Shown here: one piece after another, positions 1-8,830 of the stretch
Position numbering within the stretch: position 1 is the stretch's first letter
How the letters are laid out: each line of letters starts with the position of its first letter
Origin: Bog-159 sp050008575
GTDB taxonomy: Bacteria > Acidobacteriota > Terriglobia > Bryobacterales > Bryobacteraceae
DNA length: 64,000 nucleotides
Assembly (NCBI GenBank): GCA_050008575.1
Contig: JBEKMJ010000025.1
Location: 1 to 64,000, forward strand
Direction: 5' to 3'
Position numbers and translations under genes: made by a program
Notes under the pieces: model-generated
Database searches by the model: none
Seen by the model: only the letters and a program-made list of their open reading frames with translations
Told to the model about the DNA's origin: nothing

Positions 1-78
1 CATCCGCTCGTGGGCAAAATGTTGAACGCGGATGCGTCACAACGCGCCCCCGTCGGGGCGTGCAGAGCAGAGGGGCAC

Positions 79-273
79 ATGGAGAACACATCGAACATCC
101 TGACCATCAAAGAGGTCGCCGAGATCCTGCGCTGTTCAAAAGGCCACGTGCAAAACGTTCTTGTGGGGAGGGTCCGCGGAGTTCCGAAACTGGCCCACCT
201 CCGTATGGGCCGCCGCAAGGTAGTACGCAAGGATTGGCTCGACCAGTGGATGGAGGCGCACAAAACGAGTTAG
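79..273 (+). CDS. Excisionase-like helix-turn-helix protein
   Basis: A 64-residue DNA-binding protein. The segment 'LTIKEVAEILRCSKGHVQNV' followed by a basic wing ending 'KDWLDQWM' is the winged helix-turn-helix pattern of excisionases and the HTH_17 family. These proteins bend DNA at attachment sites or regulate mobile-element genes. An upstream in-frame ATG at 10 exists, but the ATG at 79 has a purine-rich AGAGGGG just before it and starts right at the domain. It lies 52 bp upstream of a tyrosine recombinase in the same direction, the usual xis/int arrangement, which supports a role in recombination directionality. Family assignment is good; the excisionase role is inferred from position. 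Confidence 0.75.
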   Translation: MENTSNILTIKEVAEILRCSKGHVQNVLVGRVRGVPKLAHLRMGRRKVVRKDWLDQWMEAHKTS

Positions 274-325
274 TATTGCATCATGTCAGAATGCAACGTT
301 TTGGGCGCAAGAAAGAGAGCTTTTC

Positions 326-1432
326 ATGCGTCGAAACCGATTTCAAAAAGGAAGCGTCCGTCCTCGCAAACACGGCTGCCACAAGGTTTGGGTGGCCCAA
401 TGGTGGGAAGGCGGGCAAAAAAAGTCGAAGGTGCTTGGGCGGTGCGCCGACATGCCGAAGGGCGAAGCCGAGGCGCTGATGGCGGTGATTCTCAAGCCGA
501 TGAACGACAAGGCAGGTCACAGCCAAAAACCGGTCTACACCTTTGGAGTGTACTTAACCGAGGTGTTCCTTCCACTGTGCCGGCGGAAGTGGAAAGAGTC
601 AACTCGAATGACTACTGAACCCAGGATGGTCTATCATTTGACGCCACCGTTTGGGGCGGAGTTGCTTCACCGCATCACGCGGGACCAAATGCAACTCTTT
701 CTGGACGGCAAAGCACAGTGCCTATCACACAGCATTGTGGACCACCTCCGCTGGGACTTGAACGCAATTTTCAAGACTGCTCTGAGCGACGGGCTGGTCG
801 AAACAAACCCGGCGGCAGCACTGTTCACGCCGCCATGCAAGCCTGATGCGGATAGAAGGGTGTTGACCCCGGAACAGATCCGCCAGGCTTTGAGAGTGCT
901 TGACGCCCGCGAACGCCTGATCTTCAGGATGGCCGTCTTCGACGGAATGCGGCCAGGCGAGATTCTCGCGATCCGACTCGGCAATATCTCGAAGGATTCG
1001 ATTCTCGTCGATCAACGCGTCTACAAGGGGAACATCGATACGCCCAAAGGGCGAAGGGGCAAGCGCACATCGCGTGTCGTGGGTCTATCGCCGGGGACGT
1101 TGATCGAACTCGGGCTGTGGCGGGCAACTCTAACCGATGCGGACCCGCAGGCGCTCTTGTTTCCGACTGAGCGGGGCACACCATTGCGCCGGGACAATGT
1201 CTGGAACAGGGGGATGCTGCCCAAGTTGAAGACCGTTGGCCTGGAATGGGCAACGTTCCAGGTGCTGCGGCGGAGCAACGCCAGCCTGTCGCGGAAGGCG
1301 TCGATCGATGATAAGGTCGCGGCCGACCAGAGAGGACACGGCCTGGGTGTGAGCCTTGAAGTCTATTCAGTGAGCGATCTTCAACAGAAGATCGAAGCGG
1401 TGAAGCGCCTCGAATCCGAGGTGATTCAATAA
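326..1432 (+). CDS. Tyrosine recombinase / phage-type integrase
   Basis: A 368-residue site-specific recombinase. The N-terminal arm-binding part (about 1-60) is basic, the core-binding part covers about 70-170, and the catalytic domain about 180-355. Catalytic residues visible are Arg209 in 'GMRPGEIL', Arg315 in 'FQVLRRSNASL', His338 in 'RGHGLGV' and the nucleophile Tyr347 in 'LEVYSV'. The usual His of the HxxR box is Gln312. The gene points at the 3' end of a tRNA-Gly gene 125 bp downstream, the classic position of an integrase at its attachment site. The mobile element should therefore extend to the left, beyond the window. Confidence 0.92.
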   Translation: MRRNRFQKGSVRPRKHGCHKVWVAQWWEGGQKKSKVLGRCADMPKGEAEALMAVILKPMNDKAGHSQKPVYTFGVYLTEVFLPLCRRKWKESTRMTTEPRMVYHLTPPFGAELLHRITRDQMQLFLDGKAQCLSHSIVDHLRWDLNAIFKTALSDGLVETNPAAALFTPPCKPDADRRVLTPEQIRQALRVLDARERLIFRMAVFDGMRPGEILAIRLGNISKDSILVDQRVYKGNIDTPKGRRGKRTSRVVGLSPGTLIELGLWRATLTDADPQALLFPTERGTPLRRDNVWNRGMLPKLKTVGLEWATFQVLRRSNASLSRKASIDDKVAADQRGHGLGVSLEVYSVSDLQQKIEAVKRLESEVIQ

Positions 1433-1557
1433 TGAAACCCGCGATTCAGGGGAGGGGTGAGCGGCCGGGAACGCAGTCGTCTAGTCGGTCGCCGGAGAGA
1501 AAACGGAGTAAACGGAGTAACGCGTGAATTTCGGAAGTTTCCAAGTTATTGAAAAGA

Positions 1558-1632
<75 letters not shown>

Positions 1633-1732
1633 ACCCGCACGCGGGGGTCAGCATCACTATAGCACAGCGCGCCTGCCCTGCAAATCACGGAACTGCGCGT
1701 ACGGTTCTCTCGTATCCATGCTGAGGCCATCT

Positions 1733-2518
1733 ATGTTCAAGACTATCTTCTGGGCGTCTGCCCTCTACGCCGCGGCGGTGTTTCCGGCGCTGGCGGATCA
1801 GTGGAGCAAGAGCTTTAGCGTAGGCGCGGCGCCGGAACTGCGCATCGAGACCAGCGACGCCAACGTCACGCTCCGGGCCGCCAACGTGAAGACCATCGAG
1901 GCGCACGTCTACACTTCCGGCTGGCGGATCGGCCCGGGCGACGTGCACGTGATGGATCACCAGACCGGCGACCGGGTGGAAATCGAGGTGAAGGTTCCCA
2001 CCGTGCATTTCAATCTCGGAAACCGGTGGGTAAAGATCGAAGTGCTAGTCCCCAGCGCGACTAAGACCGACGTGCACACCGGCGACGGCAACGTCCGCGC
2101 CGACGGCCTGCACGGGCCCGCCAAGCTGGTCACGCATGACGGCAATATCGACGGCGAGGGGTTCGAGGGCGCCCTTGAAGCCAGCAGCGGCGACGGGAAC
2201 ATCCGGGTGCGAGGCAAATTCAGCGAGCTAAGCCTGCGCAGCGGAGACGGCAACATCGACGCCGAGGTGGCTCCCGGATCGCACATGGCGGCCGGTTGGA
2301 CGGTGCATACCGGCGATGGCGGAGTGACGCTGCGGCTACCGGACGGTTTCGCCGCGAACCTGGACGCCCACACCGGAGATGGGCACATCACCGTGGATCT
2401 GCCGCTCACGGCGGAGGGCGGCATCCACGAGGACTCCATCGTCGGGAAACTCAACGGCGGAGGGCCGGTGCTTACAGTTCGCACCGGGGATGGCTCGGTC
2501 CACTTGGCCCGGCTGTAG
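1733..2518 (+). CDS. Secreted DUF4097-type beta-helix protein
   Basis: A 261-residue exported protein. A signal peptide (MFKTIFWASALYAAA... ending near 'ALADQW') is followed by seven copies of a short motif with the consensus [HSR]-x-G-D-G-x-[IV] ('HTGDGNV', 'SSGDGNI', 'RSGDGNI', 'HTGDGGV', 'HTGDGHI', 'RTGDGSV', and a degenerate 'THDGNI') spaced about 20-30 residues apart. This is the repeat pattern of DUF4097/putative-adhesin proteins predicted to fold as a beta-helix. The ATG at 1733 is preferred over that at 1718 because GAGG lies 7 nt before it. No enzymatic residues are apparent and the role is unknown. Confidence 0.8.
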   Translation: MFKTIFWASALYAAAVFPALADQWSKSFSVGAAPELRIETSDANVTLRAANVKTIEAHVYTSGWRIGPGDVHVMDHQTGDRVEIEVKVPTVHFNLGNRWVKIEVLVPSATKTDVHTGDGNVRADGLHGPAKLVTHDGNIDGEGFEGALEASSGDGNIRVRGKFSELSLRSGDGNIDAEVAPGSHMAAGWTVHTGDGGVTLRLPDGFAANLDAHTGDGHITVDLPLTAEGGIHEDSIVGKLNGGGPVLTVRTGDGSVHLARL

Positions 2519-2552
2519 GCAGCCCTTAGGCGGCGCGGCGGCAACGGCGAAC

Positions 2553-3395
2553 CTAACGGAAGGATCCCTCACTCTCCTGCGTGACGACGGTGTAATCGGC
2601 GGGCGGCTGGAACAAGCTCGGGTCCGGTTCGCCCCGGTTAATGTTGATCAATTTCCGTGTGGAGTCGCCGCCGATCGGGTCATTGTCCTTCGACAATACC
2701 ACCACCCGCAATTCCGGCGACCTCCAGGTTTCGCTCACCGCGGTGATCGCCCTGTCGTTGCCCCTAGACCCCACCGGCCACGTCGTGGTGCGACGTGTAC
2801 CTTCCAGCGGCACTCCTTCAATGTCCTGGCGTCCGAGCTTTTCGATCGTGGATTTTGGACCCGCGACATCGTTGGGCTCGTGGGACGGGCGCAGCGGCGG
2901 GCCCTCGCGGCCGACGACGGCGGAGCCGAACGGGGCGCTGGCCCGGGCGGCTGGCCGGCTTTCCGGAGCCTGCATGCCGCGCTTGTGCGCCACTTTATCG
3001 GCCGCACTCAATGTGTACATGACGTGCGCCACGGGGTCGGTGATCATAACAAAGACCGCCGCTTCCGTGCGGCCCCCCTGTCCCTGTCCCTGCGCCGGCG
3101 TTCCGGGCGTCGGACGCTCGGTGCGCGTGCGTCCTTCCGAATCGCGATAGATCTTCACCGTTACGGACGGCTGGGTGATGTGCGTCCCGTCTGCCAGGGT
3201 CTGTACCCGTTCAGTAACTTCTTCCGCGGAATAAGGGGCTCCAGTTACCGCCGTAGCGGCCATCGCCTCACCGCCAACGCTCACCGACCAGCCAATGCCG
3301 CCTCCGCTCACGGCGCCGGTTGGCCGCGAATCTTGCCCGAATGCAGCTATCGCGAGGAGCGCCCATAGCGCCAAAAGCCGAACACAAACGTTCAT
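2553..3395 (-). CDS. Secreted hypothetical protein
   Basis: A 280-residue protein with a clear signal peptide (MNVCVRLLALWALLAIAAFGQ). A longer frame begins at 3491, but the ATG at 3395 is directly preceded by AGGAGG, which decides the start. The mature part has a Gly-rich start, a Gln/Gly run near residue 105 ('GQGQGQGG') and phrases such as 'VTVKIYRDSEGRTRTERP', which recur in acidobacterial exported proteins of unknown function. It is divergent from the penicillin-acylase-like gene, with 83 bp between starts. No function assigned. Confidence 0.7.
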   Translation of the reverse strand: MNVCVRLLALWALLAIAAFGQDSRPTGAVSGGGIGWSVSVGGEAMAATAVTGAPYSAEEVTERVQTLADGTHITQPSVTVKIYRDSEGRTRTERPTPGTPAQGQGQGGRTEAAVFVMITDPVAHVMYTLSAADKVAHKRGMQAPESRPAARASAPFGSAVVGREGPPLRPSHEPNDVAGPKSTIEKLGRQDIEGVPLEGTRRTTTWPVGSRGNDRAITAVSETWRSPELRVVVLSKDNDPIGGDSTRKLININRGEPDPSLFQPPADYTVVTQESEGSFR

Positions 3396-3478
3396 TTCCG
3401 CCTCCTCGTACGAGTCTAGCGGTACTGCAGGCGAGCGGCAAGCAGAGACAGGTAGTATAGTGGGCATTCGTACTCCGC

Positions 3479-5725
3479 ATGCCCACCGCACAGATTCAAA
3501 TACACCGGCCCCACCGCATACTCCGTTATATCAACATCGCCATCGGCATCTTGCTGCTGTGCGCGGCCGGCGCCGTGTACTGGTTCGCCTACCGCGTGCT
3601 GCCGCAGACCACTGGCACCGTGGCAGCGCCGGTCTCGCAGCGCGTCACGATTGCTCGCGACGCGCTGGGCGTACCGCACATTTCGGCGGCCAACGACGAT
3701 GATGTCTTCTTCGCGCAGGGCTACGCGACGGCGCAGGACCGCCTCTTCCAGATGGATGGGCTGCGGCGCCTGGCGGGCGGGAACCTGGCGGAGATTGTGG
3801 GTCCGGCGGCCTTGGACCTGGACCGCGATGCGCGCGGGCTGCGCATGCGGCGCATCGCGGAAATGGCCTACGTCTCGCTGCCGCCCGAAGACCGCGCGCC
3901 CCTGGCGGCCTACGCGCGCGGCGTGAACTTCTTCATCCAAACCCATCTGCACGCCTTGCCCGTGGAATTCACGCTGCTGGGGTACGACCCGCGGCCGTGG
4001 AGCGTGGTGGATACCATCCTGATCGGGCTGCACATGTACCGCGACCTGACCACCACGTGGAAAGACGAACTCCTGAAGCGGGACATGCGGGCGGCGGGCG
4101 ATCGCGCCAAGGTGGATTTCCTGTTTCCTCCGCGCAGCGGCGGCGAGTTGCAGCCCGGCTCGAATGCCTGGGCCGTAAGCGGCGCGCACACCGCCTCAGG
4201 GAAGCCGCTGCTATGCGACGACATGCATCTGGAGTATTCCATCCCAGGCATCTGGTATATGGTCCACCTGCGCGCGCCCGGCCTGGATGTGTCGGGAGTG
4301 TCGCTGCCAGGCACGCCATCGGTGATCGTGGGACATAACCGGCGCATCGCCTGGGGCGTGACGAATCTGCACTTCGATGTGCAGGATCTGTACATCGAGA
4401 ACCTCGACCCCGGCACCGGCCGCTACCTCTATCGCGGCCAATGGGAGCAGGCGCGCGAAGAACGCGAAATCATACCGGTGAAGGGCGCGCCGGCGGTGGA
4501 GATGCCGCTGTGGGTGACGCGCCATGGACCCCTGTATATCAACGACGCCCAGCAGCACCTGGCCCTGCGCTGGGCAGCCGCGGAACCGGGCACGTTCCAG
4601 TTTCCATTTCCGGAACTGAACAGGGCGGGGAATTGGCAGGAGTTCACGCGGGCGCTGGCGCGTTTTCCCGGCCCCGCGCAAAACTTCGTCTACGCGGATG
4701 TGGATGGCAACATCGGCTATCACGCCACCGGGCGCTTGCCGATCCGCCAGGGCTATATCGGAGATGTCCCGGTGGATGGATCGTCCGGCGAGAACGAGTG
4801 GCAGGGGTTCATTCCGTTCGATCGGCTGCCATCATTCTATAATCCGCCGGCGGGCGTGATCGTGACGGCCAATCAAAATCCGTTCCCGCCCGACTACGCG
4901 TACGCGGTGAATGGGAACTTCGCTTCGCACTACCGGTCGCGGCAAATCCGGAATCTGCTGATGTCGCGGAACGGCTGGCGGGCGGAAGATATGCTGACGG
5001 TGCAGAAGGACGTGTACTCGAGCTTCTTTCACTATCTGGCGCGGGCTATTGTGCAGGCCACGAATGGCCGTCACAAAGCGCAGCCCGGCGAGTTTGCCCA
5101 AGCCGCCGACGCCCTTCAATTGCTGCGCGGCTGGAATGGCCAGATGGACAAGGACGCGGCCGCCCCGCTGATCGTGACGCTGGCATACGAGCGCCTGAAG
5201 GCGCTGATTGCGCAACGCGCGTCGCCCACCGTGGGGGCCAGATACAAGTATCAGATGGCGCCCGCGGTAGTCGAGACGCTCTTGCGCACGCGGCCGGCGG
5301 AGTGGTTCAACGATTGGGACGAAACCCTTCTGCTCGCCGTCGCGCAAGGGTTGGACGACGGACGGCGCCTGCAAGGCCGCGATCCCGGCCACTGGGTCTA
5401 CGGCAAATATGAACCGCTGTTGCTTGCCAATCCTGTAGGAAGGCATCTGCCCCTGGTGGCGGGGCTGTTCGACATCGGTCCGGTGGCCATGAGCGGATCT
5501 CCTACCACCGTGAAGCAGTATAACGGGGAGCTGGGGCCTTCCATGCGCCTCGATGCCGATCTTGCGGACTGGGACCGTTCCCTATTGGAGGGGACGACCG
5601 GCCAGTCCGGGCAGGTTCTGTCGCGGCATTATAAGGACCAGTGGGAACGCTACTATAACGCCGCCAGCTTCCCAATGCAATTTCAGCAAGTGCAAGCTAA
5701 GGATGTGTTGGCGCTGACGCCGTAG
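3479..5725 (+). CDS. Penicillin-acylase family Ntn hydrolase
   Basis: A 748-residue precursor of an N-terminal-nucleophile amidohydrolase, the family of penicillin G acylase and acyl-homoserine-lactone acylases. An N-terminal membrane/signal segment (about 17-40) is followed by the alpha region ('RDALGVPHISA', 'GYATAQDRLFQMD'). The linker then ends at 'PGSNAWAVSG', where Ser228 would become the N-terminal nucleophile of the beta chain after self-cleavage. 'DDMHLEY' and 'GVTNLHFDVQDLY' are further family blocks. It acts in the periplasm. The substrate (a beta-lactam, an N-acyl-homoserine lactone or another amide) cannot be told from sequence. Length is normal for the family. Confidence 0.9.
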   Translation: MPTAQIQIHRPHRILRYINIAIGILLLCAAGAVYWFAYRVLPQTTGTVAAPVSQRVTIARDALGVPHISAANDDDVFFAQGYATAQDRLFQMDGLRRLAGGNLAEIVGPAALDLDRDARGLRMRRIAEMAYVSLPPEDRAPLAAYARGVNFFIQTHLHALPVEFTLLGYDPRPWSVVDTILIGLHMYRDLTTTWKDELLKRDMRAAGDRAKVDFLFPPRSGGELQPGSNAWAVSGAHTASGKPLLCDDMHLEYSIPGIWYMVHLRAPGLDVSGVSLPGTPSVIVGHNRRIAWGVTNLHFDVQDLYIENLDPGTGRYLYRGQWEQAREEREIIPVKGAPAVEMPLWVTRHGPLYINDAQQHLALRWAAAEPGTFQFPFPELNRAGNWQEFTRALARFPGPAQNFVYADVDGNIGYHATGRLPIRQGYIGDVPVDGSSGENEWQGFIPFDRLPSFYNPPAGVIVTANQNPFPPDYAYAVNGNFASHYRSRQIRNLLMSRNGWRAEDMLTVQKDVYSSFFHYLARAIVQATNGRHKAQPGEFAQAADALQLLRGWNGQMDKDAAAPLIVTLAYERLKALIAQRASPTVGARYKYQMAPAVVETLLRTRPAEWFNDWDETLLLAVAQGLDDGRRLQGRDPGHWVYGKYEPLLLANPVGRHLPLVAGLFDIGPVAMSGSPTTVKQYNGELGPSMRLDADLADWDRSLLEGTTGQSGQVLSRHYKDQWERYYNAASFPMQFQQVQAKDVLALTP

Positions 5726-5748
5726 GTAGCACGGGCCGCAGCCTGTGT

Positions 5749-6093
5749 TTACTCGCCGCCGCCAGTCTGGACGCCGATGTCGAAAGTCAGCTTGGTGGTG
5801 GTGCCGCCCAATTCGATTTCCTGGATGGTGAATTTGCCCTTGTTCTCGTTATAAAGGACCCGGGTGCGGCTGTACTTCTGGTTGGTGTTCTCGATCTTGG
5901 CGGGGACTTCCACCTGTTGCTTGTTGTTTTTCACGATGACTACCGAGTTGTCCTTCACGTTCAACTGGTAATCGCCCGCTTTCAGCTCCTTGCCCTTCAC
6001 CATGGAAGGCTCGACGAACGATACCTTGAAAGTCGCAGCGCTCGCGACGGAGAGAGCGACGAAGGCGAATGATATGAGAATCTGTTTGATCAT
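5749..6093 (-). CDS. Small exported hypothetical protein
   Basis: 114 residues with a signal peptide (MIKQILISFAFVALSVASAAT) and a beta-rich, Lys/Asn-rich mature part ('AGDYQLNVKDNSVVIVKNNK') that resembles small acidobacterial exported proteins of unknown role. A GTG at 6099 would add two residues. I prefer the ATG at 6093 because a strong promoter places the transcription start on it (see the promoter entry), implying a leaderless mRNA. It is convergent with the acylase gene, with only a degenerate palindromic repeat between. Function unknown. Confidence 0.7.
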   Translation of the reverse strand: MIKQILISFAFVALSVASAATFKVSFVEPSMVKGKELKAGDYQLNVKDNSVVIVKNNKQQVEVPAKIENTNQKYSRTRVLYNENKGKFTIQEIELGGTTTKLTFDIGVQTGGGE

Positions 6094-6099
6094 GACCAC

Positions 6100-6128
6100 A
6101 TTATAGCACCACTACTTCCTGGTGTTAA
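6100..6128 (-). promoter_or_regulatory. Near-consensus sigma-70 promoter giving a leaderless transcript
   Basis: On the minus strand TTAACA (6128-6123), a 17-bp spacer and TATAAT (6105-6100) match the sigma-70 consensus at 11 of 12 positions. The predicted start, 7 nt after the -10 box, coincides with the A of the ATG at 6093. No ribosome binding site is present between box and start codon. Confidence 0.75.
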
Positions 6129-6227
6129 GTCATGAATACCTTAATATCTGAATATTTGCCCCTTACGGCCGTTTGTGGGGCAGGCTCGCAGCCCCGCCGT
6201 CTTGCCCGGTTATTCCTTAACAGCCCG

Positions 6228-7157
6228 TTACGGCATGGCCAGTAGCGCGCCCCAATGCAGCCCGGCGCCGAATGCCGCGAAGACCAAAGGACCAGCCGGC
6301 GGCGCCGGGTGGCGCTCGCGCCATTCCGCCGCGGCGATCAGCAGCGAGGCGGAAGAAGTATTGCCGTAACGCTGGATGTTGCGAAAGAAACGATCCTCCG
6401 GAACGGCCAGAGCTTGCGCCACGCGCGTAATCAGGTTGAGATTCGCCTGATGTACCAAGTAAGCTTCCACCGCCGCGGGCGGGACGTGGTTTCGTTCCAA
6501 CAGTTCCACGATCGCGCGCGGGATTTTGCGGGCAGCCTGCAGGATGATGGTTCGGCCATCCATATACAATGGTGCGTCCAGGTCCAACCGCAGAGCCGCG
6601 GCGAAGTCTCCGTCGCTTGCCAGCAGCGCATCGCGGATTTCGGCAAAACCGGTTTCGGAACTGACCAGGCAGGCGCCCGCGCCATCGCCGAACAGAATGG
6701 CCGTGTCCCGATGCGCCGGATGCCGCGCCACCACCCGCGACATGACTTCCGAACCCACCACCAGCACATTGCCATACACCGGCCCGAGCTGCGCCGCGAG
6801 GGCCATGCCGAAAAGCGATCCGGCGCTGGCCATGGGCAAATCGATGGCCGGCACGCCGTTGATCCCCAGTCCGGCGCCGATGGCGGAGGCGGGTCCGGGA
6901 AAGCGGTGCTCGGCGGAACCGCTGGCGCACAGCAGCAGGCCCACGTCGCGCGCCACCAGGCCGGCGTTTTCGAGACAGTCTTTCGCGGCCAGGATGCCCA
7001 GCGACGCCACCGATTCCTCCGGCGCCGCGAAGCGGCGCTCGACGATGCCCGAGGCGCGCAGGATGTAATCCGGATCCGAGCCGGTGGCGGCGGCCATTTC
7101 GCGGTTATCCACCACGCGAGAGGGTAAGTAAGCGCCAAATGCACGGAGGTAGGCCAT
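6228..7157 (-). CDS. KAS III-like (FabH-type) acyltransferase with Ser at the nucleophile position
   Basis: A 309-residue thiolase-fold protein close to 3-oxoacyl-ACP synthase III. The catalytic His236 ('LVHQANLNLI') and Asn266 ('RYGNTSSAS') are present, as is the glycine-rich end 'FAAFGAGLHWGA'. The nucleophile box reads 'DLPMASAGSLFG', so the Cys of FabH (Cys112 in E. coli) is Ser111. KAS III homologues with serine, such as DpsC of daunorubicin synthesis, act as acyltransferases or starter-unit enzymes rather than ordinary condensing enzymes. It lies 85 bp downstream of a carrier-protein gene and after an SGNH hydrolase, so it probably loads or elongates the acyl group on that carrier. A housekeeping FabH role is unlikely. 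Confidence 0.85.
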   Translation of the reverse strand: MAYLRAFGAYLPSRVVDNREMAAATGSDPDYILRASGIVERRFAAPEESVASLGILAAKDCLENAGLVARDVGLLLCASGSAEHRFPGPASAIGAGLGINGVPAIDLPMASAGSLFGMALAAQLGPVYGNVLVVGSEVMSRVVARHPAHRDTAILFGDGAGACLVSSETGFAEIRDALLASDGDFAAALRLDLDAPLYMDGRTIILQAARKIPRAIVELLERNHVPPAAVEAYLVHQANLNLITRVAQALAVPEDRFFRNIQRYGNTSSASLLIAAAEWRERHPAPPAGPLVFAAFGAGLHWGALLAMP

Positions 7158-7242
7158 GGGGTTCAGCTCTTACCGCTCGCCGAACACAGGCTGAAGCCTC
7201 TGCCACCTAGTGGCTCTGGGAAGATGTGCAAGTCCATATTGG

Positions 7243-7476
7243 CTAAGAGCGGCTTTCGATGTAGGCTTCGATGCGCGCGATGGAATCGAACTTGCGCGGC
7301 GTGAGATCGGAGTCCGGGATGCGTATGGAGAATTCCCGCTCCAGCACGCCCACCATATCGGTCAGCGCGAAGGAATCCAATACTCCCGATTCAAACAGCG
7401 ATTCGTCCGGGCCGATGGAGAGCGGCTTGCCGGACAGTTTCTCGACAATCTCAGTGATCTTGGCTTGTTTGGTCAT
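7243..7476 (-). CDS. DltC-like acyl carrier protein
   Basis: 77 residues. The phosphopantetheine attachment site is Ser35 in 'LFESGVLDSFAL'. The pattern 'LFE.G.LDSF' followed by 'EREFSIRIPDSD' is closer to the D-alanyl carrier protein DltC than to fatty-acid AcpP, which usually has 'GADSLD'. The gene overlaps the 3' end of the upstream SGNH hydrolase gene by 26 nt, indicating translational coupling. It would carry the acyl group used by the MBOAT/SGNH proteins of this cassette. No adenylating ligase (DltA) is encoded nearby. Confidence 0.88.
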   Translation of the reverse strand: MTKQAKITEIVEKLSGKPLSIGPDESLFESGVLDSFALTDMVGVLEREFSIRIPDSDLTPRKFDSIARIEAYIESRS

Positions 7477-8830
7477 CTGTAGCTTGGGAGGCTAGATCCG
7501 GACGGACCTTCAGATAGCTCTCGTATTGCCGCATTATATCTTGAAACAGCACGTTGGCCAATCGCTGATAACCCAAGGAAGTAAAATGCGCGTAATCGCC
7601 TTGCGCCAGGCCTGCCATGACCCAATTCACCATGGAGCCTTCGGCGCCCATGCGCGCACGCGTGTTCCAATAAGCGCAGCGATTCTGGCGGCAAGCTTCC
7701 TGTTGCGCCGCCACGATGCGGTCCACGCCTTCGAAGGGGCGCCAACGGCCCTTCACGCGCGTGAACCGGTCGGGAGGCCCCAACACCAGAATGGAGGCCG
7801 CCGGCACCGCGCGCCGCAACCGCTGCAAAATCTCGGAGAATGACTCCAGATAGCCGGCCTCGGTCCACTTGGAGTCGCCGGCCTCGTTGGTTCCGTATGC
7901 CAGCACGATCAGCGCGGGGTCGCGGCGTTTCAAGTAGGCGGCGTGCATGGGCTCATCCCAGCGCTGGATCAGTCCGGCTTCCGCGCCGTTGATTCCCATG
8001 GATTCGTAAGTGATGCCTTTCGGGTTCTCGGTGACCCATCCGAACAGCCGTACGGGCGCCGGTTCCAGCGTGCGCACTTCGAAGCGATGGTGGCCGGGTG
8101 CGGTAGCGTACTCCAGGAAGCCGGGCGCGAAGGGACCTTCGGTGGAGGTTTCGATCACCGTCTGGCCGTTATCGGAAAGAGCCACGCGCCCGCCGCCGGG
8201 CTGCTGCAGGTAGTCGAGCTCGACCGAGGCGCAGTCGGCATCCAGGTAAATGCTTTGGGCGGCGCGCTCGGTGGCAATACTCACGCCGCCCAACCCGAAC
8301 AGACCATCGCCTTCGCCGGTGCGCAACCCTTCCGAATCCCAGAATCTGCTGGCGCCGCCGCGCACGTCGAAGCGGCGATAGCCCTTGAACGGTATTCCGG
8401 CCATCGAGAAGCCCGCGCCGCCGTTGCCAAAGCGCGTCTGGAAGAGATCGCGCAGCACGCCGGTCCAATCGTCCGACGCTGTGTGGGAATCGCCGAAATG
8501 CAGGATGTGGACCGTGGGGCTGTCGCCGCTCGAAAGACGATAAAGCCGCTCGAAGAAGGGTACCAGCGTGCCCGGCCGGTCGATCACCGGGTCTGGACGC
8601 TCATCCAATTGCAGCGCCACTCTTTGCAACGACGCGGCGCGCACTTTCACGCTCACGCGGGGCGGGGCATAGTGGCGGACCCGCGGCGCGCGCGCTTTCT
8701 TTTTGGACTTTTTGACCGGCTTCTTCTTGGCGCTTGCTTTCGTGGTTGCGCTGGTCTGCCCGGCGCTTTGAGCAAAACCCGGCAGCGCGGTGCAACAGCA
8801 AAGCAGAGCGATGGCGGCGCGGCGCGGCAT
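7451..8830 (-). CDS. Exported SGNH/GDSL hydrolase-fold protein 1 (DltD/AlgX-like role)
   Basis: 459 residues. A signal peptide (about 1-21, ending 'LPGFAQ') is followed by a Lys/Ala-rich linker (30-50) and an SGNH-fold region. Visible blocks are Ser115 in 'HFGDSHTASD', Gly/Asn in 'GINGAEAG', 'LAYGTNEAG', and the terminal Asp/His pair in 'GDYAHFTSLGY'. Such proteins paired with MBOAT acyltransferases transfer or remove acyl groups on surface polysaccharides in the periplasm. Its first 21 codons lie in a direct repeat, a broken copy of which sits 10.7 kb away beside its paralogue. The two hydrolases were therefore probably adjacent before an insertion. Confidence 0.88.
   Translation of the reverse strand: MPRRAAIALLCCCTALPGFAQSAGQTSATTKASAKKKPVKKSKKKARAPRVRHYAPPRVSVKVRAASLQRVALQLDERPDPVIDRPGTLVPFFERLYRLSSGDSPTVHILHFGDSHTASDDWTGVLRDLFQTRFGNGGAGFSMAGIPFKGYRRFDVRGGASRFWDSEGLRTGEGDGLFGLGGVSIATERAAQSIYLDADCASVELDYLQQPGGGRVALSDNGQTVIETSTEGPFAPGFLEYATAPGHHRFEVRTLEPAPVRLFGWVTENPKGITYESMGINGAEAGLIQRWDEPMHAAYLKRRDPALIVLAYGTNEAGDSKWTEAGYLESFSEILQRLRRAVPAASILVLGPPDRFTRVKGRWRPFEGVDRIVAAQQEACRQNRCAYWNTRARMGAEGSMVNWVMAGLAQGDYAHFTSLGYQRLANVLFQDIMRQYESYLKVRPDLASQATDDQTSQDH

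Noticed and set aside
6228..7476. KAS III plus carrier protein as a polyketide or fatty-acid synthesis cluster
   Set aside because: No ketosynthase II, ketoreductase or malonyl transferase is near, the nucleophile is Ser, and the carrier resembles DltC; context with MBOAT/SGNH points to surface acylation.
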